In this document: in pieces, positions 56,679-64,000 of the stretch
Layout of the letters: the number at the start of each line of letters is the position of its first letter
Numbering within the stretch: the first letter of the stretch is position 1
NCBI GenBank assembly: GCA_023014485.1
Contig: JAJOZX010000877.1
Span: 713,001 to 777,000, forward strand
Direction of reading: 5' to 3'
Origin: Bathynomus jamesi
Taxonomy: Eukaryota > Arthropoda > Malacostraca > Isopoda > Cirolanidae
Length of the DNA stretch: 64,000 bases
Translations under genes and position numbers: made by a program
The notes under the pieces: model-generated
Told to the model about the DNA's origin: nothing
Seen by the model: the letters and a program-made list of their open reading frames with translations, nothing else
Databases searched by the model: none

Positions 56679-58850
56679 TTATTTAATAAATGTTACCACT
56701 TTATCATTTTATGATTGAATTCCATATAATTTCCAAGTGCTTCACAAAAATAGATCCTGACTATGTACACCCTGTATTTGGAACTCTTGAGAAGTTGCCT
56801 TATAATCTTTTGCCAACTAATTTACAAGTGGCTCGGTACTTTATCTCAAAGAAAGGAAAAATGCAGCTAATAAACCAATCATCAGACAAATAACTCAGGA
56901 GCTACTGAGACTTTGGCAGCAAGCATCACTCCCCACAGTTCATGAAAAAGCTGTTTCAAAAGGTAGCAAGATTCATAGAAAGAGGAGCAACGTTGAGTAG
57001 ATCAAAAACATCAGTGAAACTAAAATATTAATATATGAATAGTCTCAGTAATTTGTTTGATATATGTGCCTGTAAATGTAATTTAAAATCTCATACATAT
57101 ATAGGATGCAGTGATGATTGTGAAGAAATTCACATTGCTTGCATAATGCATATGTCTGAGAGTTAAAAAAGTAGCAAAAGAGGTATTACACTTTCTACTT
57201 GATCAGAGGAGTGATCGTAAAATGTACATAGGGAGTGTAGATTGCATACTACACAAATTTTACAAAAGAGGTACAAGAGGAAGCTCTCAGAACAAGTAAG
57301 TAAAGAAAAGAAAACCATCAATCGTTCCACTGAAGTTCAACCTTTGAGCTTAGTAGAAAATTTTTCAGATGAAGACAGTGACAAAGAGATAATGGAAACT
57401 GAAGACTGTGCTTTTGAAAATACTGGAGGCCAAATGAGAATGTCTTTGCGGCATGTTGCAATGTAAGCAGATAGATTTGGTGTATCAGATCGTGCTGCTG
57501 CTGCTATTGCAAATGCAACTTTGATAGACGTTGGTATGACCACCAAAGAAGATGTCCATCTCGCAATAGACAGAAGTAAATTGCGGAGAGAAAGAGAATG
57601 ATTTTGAAAAACATTGAAAAGGAATAAAGTGAATCCTATTACTTCCATACACTTCGATGGTCGAAAGGATCAGCCTTTAAGTAAAGTGAAAGTCAATGAT
57701 AGGTGGAGAGTATATTATCCATCAGAAACCAGCATCGAGTAAGACTGCAGACATAGCAAATTCAGTATTGTCAGTTATTAAAGAGACATCTATAAAATGA
57801 TATATCTGTAATTGGCTGTGATAGCACAAATACCAACACTGGTTATAAAAGAGGCGTGATTCATGTTATGGAGAAAGCACTTCGTAGACCACTTCATTGG
57901 TTCATTTGTATGCTTCATACAAATGAATTACCTTTGAGACATATTTCTGAAACATTGAATGGTACAACATCTGGGGCAAGTAACTTTGTTGGTCCTACTG
58001 GGAAAGCCATTCAGTTTTGTGAAAACAATCCAGTAGTAATCCAGTAGTAAAGAACTATTATATCTGCCATACACATTGTTGATGGTCTTAGTGGAGATCA
58101 GCAGTACTTATACCGCATTGTCAGCAATCAGAAATCGTACAGTTGATGAACACCTTGCTCATGTAAAGCCAGGTCCTCTTAGTCATGCTAGATGGTTAAC
58201 TCTTGCTAAAAGGGTTTGTAGGCTTTATGTTTCAACAGTGAAACCAACAAAGAAACTTTACATAAGAACACACTTTATTATGACAAATTATGGTCCTAAT
58301 TGGTTTAACATCAAGTGTAGTCTTAACTGTATAGATGGCCCAAGGCATGTGTTTTCTGCTATTAATAGGGTTAATCATTTGCCTAGAGAATCAGTAGAAA
58401 TTATTAAGAAGTATATATCCTGAAATGCATACTTTGCTCAACCGGAAAATATTCTTCTGGCAATGTTGTGTGACTCAGCTTGGGAAAAACGTGAAAAAGC
58501 TTTTACCAAAATCAGGGGCATGCGAAATGAGACTGGTCAAAATTTAGAATCGAGAGATTTCAAGGTTCCTAATCTTAATATTGATGCAAAGGACTGGCAT
58601 GAAATAATTAATTGGAATGATATTAAACTAAGTGAGCCACCTCTTACAATGAAGCTAACATTCCAAATTATCCAAATCATACCCAGAATGTGGAGCGTTA
58701 TATTAAATTAGTGACGGACTCTTCAAGCTCGATATTTGAGTTTGAAGTACAAGATGGTTTTATCAGAGCTTGAATGATTTCACGTAGTCTGATGCCAGAC
58801 GTAGAAACCAAAGAGAATTTTGCTAAAAGTTTGCCTTCTTTATTCGAATA

Positions 58851-59313
58851 GTTAAAGTTGTTTTTTGCAGTTACCATTTGTGTACTCATTTGTTGTGTTT
58901 CTATACCCTTTATGTATTTAATAAAGCAAATTAAAAAAAATGGTTATTTTTCTTTCCTTGTTTCTTTATACTGCTTGCAACAAAACACTAAATTCGAGAA
59001 TATCGTTAATCCAGAAAAGAAAAAGGAAATAGAAATTCATTAAATAACCTGAAAATTATTTGCAGAAGATATATTTTTAAGTTTTGTTTGGGTTATACAT
59101 ATTTCTTTTCCCCACAACATCGCCAAGAATCAGTTATAAACCACGTAAAACCAGTACGACACCTATTTCATATTTTGGCAAAAATGGGGCAGTTCAAGAT
59201 ACTCTAGAATATCATTTCAGTTTCCTTTGTGTTTCCTAGTTAAAACCACAATATAATTTCAGTGTTGCCTAAAGGGAAAGAAAACTTTTGTCTGGTTTCA
59301 CTCCGCCCTAAAA

Positions 59314-59321
<8 letters not shown>
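58851..59321. other. 3' flank of family copy 2
   Basis: AT-rich, no further gene. CTCCGCCCTAAAAAAA at 59301-59317 may be the right end of the element (see 46622). Confidence 0.4.

Positions 59322-59356
<35 letters not shown>
59322..59356. repeat. (TA)n microsatellite
   Basis: About 35 bases of TA repeats just before the Penelope-like element. Confidence 0.95.
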
Positions 59357-59361
<5 letters not shown>

Positions 59362-59845
59362 GAAATAGGATCCCTCCTAAGGAGACGTAATTTTACATTT
59401 AGGATAAAAACGAAGACGTAGAGCAAGAAAGTCATTATATTTGGCTGCAGCCGACGTTTCGGGCAACTCTACCCATTTTCAAGGCCTAATAAATAAAAAG
59501 CTAAAATTAATGCATGACAAAAAAAAAATATACGAATGTCAAAAACAAACTAATTCATAGCACAGAATAAAACCACTTAAAGAATAAATTAAAAAGCGTA
59601 AAACAAGCATAAGCCAAAAACAAAAATTAAAAATTATATACATGACAAATAACACATGATAAAAGTAAAACTTTAAAACTAAAAACATTCAAACAAATTA
59701 GTTAAAAACTTCACTAATAAAAAGTTAAATGAAAAAACGCAAAAGTGCACGAAACATACCATGCTCACTTGACATCCACAAACAACTGAGGCGAAAAGGA
59801 GACAGGGTCAAGGGGAAAAACAGAAAAATTTAGTTGGTAGGCATT

Positions 59846-60532
59846 CTAATTAATATAAAGGGGGTAACAGCTAGAATCAATATTTAAGCTGGAGTTCAGA
59901 AATTTAATGCACAAAGATTCATAAATACGGAGAGAGGACGGACATTTTAATGATTTAAGAATTTTAAAGTTATTAACGGAAATATCAACTTTACACTTAA
60001 CAGAATGATTTCTAATGGCAGACTGTTCCTTTTTAGATAAAACTTTCCCTGTCCTATGGCTAATACCCATATGGGAGCAAAATCTTGCCTGCAAAGAACG
60101 AACTGTGCTGCCAACGTAGTTCCCCTGGGAACACCCAGGGCAGGTAAACAAATAAACGACAGAACAGTTCATCGCAGGGGGGATTTTGTCCTTACAACGG
60201 AAAAAACATTCAAGGGTATTATTATTCACAAAAGCAACCTTAAAATCAGTGTGAAAATAAAATTTCCTCACCACACTCAACAATTGCTTTTTCACAAAAG
60301 TGTTAAATTGGTAGAGATCAGGTAAAACAAGATATTTACAATTCTTAGGAACATCATACGTTGGGATAAGGTTGGGGGAATAAACATTATTAAGTAATTT
60401 ACCAATAATACCTTGTACAAGAACCCGTGGAAAACCATTTTTAAAGAAAAAATCAGTAAGGAATTCAAACTCATTATGAAGCAGAGCAAAGTTTGAGCTA
60501 CGTTGGCAGCACAGTTCGTTCTTTGCAGGCAA
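59846..60532 (-). pseudogene. Penelope-like reverse transcriptase end with GIY-YIG endonuclease
   Basis: Encodes the end of the reverse transcriptase/linker (LTDFFFKNGFPRVLVQGIIG; NTFVKKQLLSVVRKFYFHTD) and the GIY-YIG endonuclease: NCSVVYLFTCPGCSQGNYVG (VYLF.. and YVG strands), STVRSLQARFCSHMG (with the Arg), KKEQSAIRNHSVKCKVDISV and SLRIYESLCIKFLNSSLNID (catalytic Glu in YESL). The CPGC pair of Cys before YVG is usual in Penelope elements. The frame is open; the remaining N-terminal reverse transcriptase is missing. The endonuclease nicks target DNA for insertion. Confidence 0.85.
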
Positions 60533-60771
60533 GATTTTGCTCCCATATGGGTATTAGCCATAGGACAGGGAAAGTTTTATCTAAAAAGGAACAGTCTGCC
60601 ATTAGAAATCATTCTGTTAAGTGTAAAGTTGATATTTCCGTTAATAACTTTAAAATTCTTAAATCATTAAAATGTCCGTCCTCTCTCCGTATTTATGAAT
60701 CGTTGTGCATTAAATTTCTGAACTCCAGCTTAAATATTGATTCTAGCTGTTACCCCCTTTATATTAATTAG
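60493..60771 (+). pseudogene. GIY-YIG endonuclease, inverted partial copy
   Basis: Begins at the arm border with SYVGSTVRSLQARFCSHMGI and is the same as the C-terminal ~90 residues of the minus copy. The first GIY strand is lacking, so the domain is incomplete. Confidence 0.8.
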
Positions 60772-61219
60772 AATGCCTACCAACTAAAATTTTTCTGTTT
60801 TTCCCCTTGACCCTGTCTCCTTTTCGCCTCAGTTGTTTGTGGATGTCAAGTGAGCATGGTATGTTTCGTGCACTTTTGCGTTTTTTCATTTAACTTTTTA
60901 TTAGTGAAGTTTTTAACTAATTTGTTTGAATGTTTTTAGTTTTAAAGTTTTACTTTTATCATGTGTTATTTGTCATGTATATAATTTTTAATTTTTGTTT
61001 TTGGCTTATGCTTGTTTTACGCTTTTTAATTTTTATTCTTTAAGTGGTTTTATTCTGTGCTATGAATTAGTTTGTTTTGACATTCGTATATTTTTTTTTT
61101 TTGTCATGCATTAATTTTAGCTTTTTATTTATTAGGCCTTGAAAATGGGTAGAGTTGCCCGAAACGTCGGCTGCAGCCAAATATAATGACTTTCTTGCTC
61201 TACGTCTTCGTTTTTATCC

Positions 61220-61224
<5 letters not shown>

Positions 61225-61254
<30 letters not shown>
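61225..61254. repeat. (TA)n microsatellite
   Basis: About 30 bases of TA at the right border of the Penelope-like element; another TA tract at 61386-61401. Confidence 0.95.
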
Positions 61255-61258
<4 letters not shown>

Positions 61259-61477
61259 TATATATGCTATGAATTTCACAATTAAACACGTGAAATGAAT
61301 GAATGATGCAAACCCTGACGAGATGTACTTCTGAATACAAGAACGGCCTTGGAATAATTTTTCTTTTTCCTTGTGGGTTTGCATCATATATATATATATA
61401 ACTTCATTGAAGGGTTTGTTCTTGGGGAACCGTAGCTTAGCAAGGAATGAGAGGACGAAGAGATGGTACATGTTTAT

Positions 61478-61520
61478 TTACAAACGTTTCGGAAATGTCA
61501 ATTTCCATCATCAGTTCTAA
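61478..61520 (-). ncRNA. Hammerhead-ribozyme-like core
   Basis: On the minus strand CTGATGA (61514-61508) is followed by a stem GGAAAT-TGAC-ATTTCC (61506-61491) and then GAAAC (61490-61486): the two invariant core boxes of a hammerhead ribozyme with a perfect stem II. One extra T lies between CTGATGA and the stem. Stem III would be short and imperfect (ACGTTT with AAAC..), and the cleavage site is not certain. Hammerheads are known in the terminal repeats of Penelope-like elements, which fits the neighbour at 59396-61224. Confidence 0.55.
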
Positions 61521-61969
61521 AATTATAAAACGAAATATAAAGAATGAATAAATATGATAAACGGAAACTTATACAATATATTTAAATAAACGTGTGACAT
61601 TAATGGTGTGTTTACAGGATATATTTAATTAAGTGATTAAAATTAAAAATAAAATAATATAAAATATAGAAGAGTGATCAATAGTCAAAATATAAAGTTA
61701 AATGTGAACAAAATTGAGAAGAGTCTTACCAAGTTATTATCGGGGTGAGGGGACTCAATAAAACAGAAGGTTGGGAATGATTGGTTGTTGGAAGGAATCC
61801 ATATGAGAAAACTTGGAGCCAGACGGAGTGATGGTGGATTTCTTCTCAGTGGTAAGATATTTCAGTTTATCTGTCTATGTTTAAGTTAAAGGCAGAACTA
61901 TAATCGCTGAGAGTTGGTTTCACACTGAGGATGTATATGGACTCTAGAATGCGGAGATCGGTTAGAAGG
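61521..61969. other. AT-rich DNA, probably a Penelope-related remnant
   Basis: Non-coding; it may be the rest of a terminal repeat belonging to the hammerhead-like motif. No gene seen. Confidence 0.35.
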
Positions 61970-64000
61970 TTCTACAGAAGCTAAGACTAACAAAGACCCT
62001 AAGATCCACTCTAAGGTTAGCCCGAGAGAAAGGAAAGAGTAGGGCGTTAAGAGAAGAGAATAAGGGGTTAAGTAAGTAGCAACACCTATCACTCGTGGGT
62101 AAACATTCATTCAGAAAAAGAGAAAAAAGACACCACCATCATCCGCCGGCCACTGCCAACAAGTCAAGAAAATAGTCGGAGAGAATAGGAAAGATTGCAG
62201 AACGGTCCTCTACTCCATAGGGAGGTAGAGCCCACTCTTCCGGAAAGGGGTGAAAATGAAAAGAAGTAAAATAAGAACGCTTACAAACCATGCAATACAT
62301 TCTTAACTCAAGAACAACACATTCTTAACTCAAAGCAACACATTCTTCCAGCTGTTGCAGACCGATCCTCCACTCCATTGGGAGGTAGAGGATGCAGCCC
62401 ACTCTGGTGGAAAGGCGTGAAAGACGAAAAGAAGTAAAATAAGAACGCATTACAAACCATGCAACACATTCTTAACTCAAACACTATCATACCATGCAAA
62501 CTACAGACATGCAATAGAGTTACAGACATGCAAATAAGGGGAGAAGGAAAAAAGTATAAAGAATAACAAAAAGTGGGTTAATTTACTCAACAAGCTAAAC
62601 TAAGTTCGTGTTAGTCTAATTTTTTTATTTTTTTCCCCCAGAGATCCTGTTGCCAATTGCTTTTTTATTATAAACAACGTTAATATTTTAAAAATGTCTA
62701 TCTAGACGGATTTTAAACATGTTAACGCTGGTAGAGTTCACAACGGGCGCGGGAAGATTATTCCATTTATCAATTACTTTGAATGTAAAGAAGTTTTTCG
62801 CGATATTAGTAATGAAACATCTGCCACGCAACTTAAATCCATTATTACGAGTATTACTATTATCGAAAGTGAACAATTTGTCAAAATTTACGTTATCGAC
62901 GGTATTAACGATTTTGAAAACTTCAATAAGCTCCCCCCTTAATCTCCTAATTTCAAGTGAATCCAAGTCTAACTCTCTAATCCTATCTTCATAAGGCTTG
63001 TTGCGCAATGACGGAATTAGTTTCGTGGCACGGCGCTGAACCCTTTATAACCTATCAATATCCTCACGCAAATACGGGCACCAAAACTGAACGGCATATT
63101 CTAAATGAGGCCTGACTAGGGACTTGTAAAGGGGCAATATAATATCCTTCGATTTAAATTCGAAATTACGCGCTATGAAGCCTAACATCCTATTAGCTTT
63201 TGCACAAGACTCCAGGCACTGGTTCCTATCTTTTAAATCCTTAGATACGCGTACGCCTGAATGTACTTCCTCGTCAACGCTCGCTAACTCTCTATCATCC
63301 ATCGTGCACGTGTAATTATTGTTACGAGAACCTATATGCAAAACTTTACATTTGTCCACTCCATAATCCTATTTACATCGTCTTGGAGCCTATTTCTATC
63401 GTTCTCGTTAACAAAGTTACCGCCTATTTTAGTATCGTTCGCGAATTTTGACACGTTACGAGTCGATCCTACATCTATGTCGTTAATTTAAATTACGAAT
63501 ATCAATAGGCCTAACACTGAACCCAGTGGGACACCGCTACCTACATCGAACCACCCCGATTCACTACCATTAACAACGACCCTCTGTCTCCTAGCACGAA
63601 GCCATTCCTCTAACCAGTTAGCTACCTGACCGCGTATACCGTGCGCTTTAACCTTCGCAATTAATCTTCCATGCGGAACTGTATCGAGAGCCTTTTTAAA
63701 ATCTAAATAAATAACGTCAGCCGCTCTATGCCTATCGTAATCGCGCATTATTTCGTTATAAAATTCTAACAAATTAGTTAAACAAGATCTATGGCGTCGA
63801 AACCCGTGCTGACTACTATTAATCAAATCTCGACTTTCTAAGTGATCGATGATACGATCCCTAACTACGGATTCCAATAGTTTACCGACAATTGACGTTA
63901 AGCTAATGGGCCTATAATTGCTAGCTACTGTGCGGTCGCCTTTTTTAAAAATGGGCGTGACGTTAGCTAATTTGAAGTCTTCAGGAATAATCCCCGTTTC
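61970..64000 (-). mobile_element. CR1-like LINE, second copy, cut by the window edge
   Basis: Minus-strand copy whose 3' end at 61970 (TTCTACAGAAGCTAAGAC) and 3' UTR match 48434-49265, with a duplicated segment near 62280-62400. It continues past the right edge. Confidence 0.85.
62688..64000 (-). pseudogene. LINE ORF2 reverse transcriptase, partial
   Basis: From the edge: VVRDRIIDHLESRDLINSSQ with HGFRRHRSCLTNLLEFYNEI, motif A VIYLDFKKALDTVPHGRL, VANWLEEWLRARRQRVVVNG, motif B GSGVPLGSVLGLLIFVI (PLGSVLGL where PQGSVLGP is usual). After a break, 63359-63045 gives MDKCKVLHIGSRNNNYTCTM and SLVRPHLEYAVQFWCPYLRE; 63008-62688 gives the end (RGRCFITNIAKNFFTFKVID; KWNNLPAPVVNSTSVNMFK). This copy keeps the C-terminal ~100 residues that are shifted or lost in the copy at 49266. 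Frameshifts near 63480 and 63040. Confidence 0.85.

Larger units (their letters stand above)
55894..56774. mobile_element. Palindromic double half of a DD41D mariner-type element
   Basis: Two inverted copies of ~435 bases (55894-56333 and 56340-56774) meet at a short loop near 56334-56340. Outer ends CAGGGTGTACATAAAGTCAG and its inverse, with TA on both sides. The transposase ends point outward. The two copies look identical except for a base or two, e.g. CATAAAG against CATAGTCAG at the ends. Confidence 0.88.
55836..58850 (+). pseudogene. Transposase-like gene, family copy 2
   Basis: ATG 55836 (MSFSKKKICEPKAF) is interrupted by a mariner palindrome and continues as FGTLEKLPYNLLPTNLQVAR. Further parts: KILHKFYKRG region (57150-57290), acidic linker ENFSDEDSDKEIMETED, ADRFGVSDRAAAAIANATLI, then HFDGRKDQPLSKVKV, GCDSTNTNTGYKRGVIHVME with KALRRPLHWFICMLHTNELP, PGPLSHARWLTLAKRVCRLY, RKAFTKIRG, WHEIINWNDIKLSEPPLTMK, and QNVERYIKLVTDSS with SRSLMPDVETKENF at the end. 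The plan matches copy 1 step by step (DG, CDxTxxNTG, VER), though the two are distant. Many stops and shifts. Ends near 59311 with CCGCCCTAA. Confidence 0.7.
59396..61224. mobile_element. Penelope-like element in inverted double copy
   Basis: Arms of about 720 bases: 59396-60118 and 60499-61224 are reverse complements, separated by about 380 bases that belong to the minus copy only. Both outer parts carry GGTAGAGTTGCCCGAAACGT and GGCTGCAGCCAAATATAATG, the sequence typical of Penelope ends. Inverted, partly overlapping copies are known for this retroelement group. Confidence 0.85.

Noticed and set aside
60056..60325. MANTHMGAKSCLQRT frames on both strands (60056 and 60561)
   Set aside because: Mirror-image antisense readings of the GIY-YIG region in the inverted Penelope copies.

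Overview
The window looks like repeat-dense nuclear DNA of an animal, most likely an arthropod and perhaps a crustacean. Evidence for this: spliced genes with GT..AG introns, very many long (TA)n tracts, Tc1/mariner-type and hAT-type DNA transposons, CR1-like and Penelope-like retroelements, and a pair of TTAGG-type (arthropod telomere motif) tracts. The species assignment is inference. I see no ordinary single-copy host gene, tRNA, rRNA or CRISPR array; almost everything interpretable is a mobile element or a decayed copy of one.

Layout. 1-11985: a Tc1 transposase relic, AT-rich DNA, an apparently intact three-exon gene (5281-7522, minus, 561 codons) between imperfect inverted repeats, a hAT-like MITE, a 5'-truncated LINE, an internally deleted mariner with 33-bp terminal repeats, and a hAT transposase tail. 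11986-23828 ('element A'): an 11.8-kb element with ~3-kb inverted arms, a near-perfect 6-bp target duplication (AATGTG/AATGCG), and a centre filled with a Tc1/mariner-type element and nested LINEs. 23829-28342: AT-rich DNA with LINE relics and a 559-bp palindrome containing TTAGG/CCTAA tracts.

28343-46212 ('element B') is a Maverick/Polinton bounded by a perfect 6-bp duplication TACGAA. Its centre carries the canonical Polinton set: protein-primed DNA polymerase (minus; truncated, palm missing), then on the plus strand a packaging ATPase, two small Polinton proteins, a chromodomain integrase, a penton-like protein, a small basic core protein, the double-jelly-roll-type major capsid protein and an adenain-like protease. 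Most are broken by frameshifts, so the copy is dead as an autonomous unit. Unusually, its ~3.1-kb terminal inverted arms each carry the same outward-reading cluster of five small overlapping genes of unknown function; two of the predicted proteins are identical between arms. Elements A and B share terminal sequence and a subterminal satellite (core CAGCCAGTTGGCTTAGAAGG), so A looks like a non-autonomous relative of B.

46213-64000: two decayed genes of one transposase-like family (47285-55446, interrupted by a CR1-like LINE whose ORF1 has an SGNH-esterase domain; and 55836-58850, interrupted by a perfect-looking palindrome of a DD41D mariner half), a MITE, an inverted Penelope-like element with GIY-YIG endonuclease, a hammerhead-ribozyme-like core, and a second CR1-like LINE copy running off the right edge.
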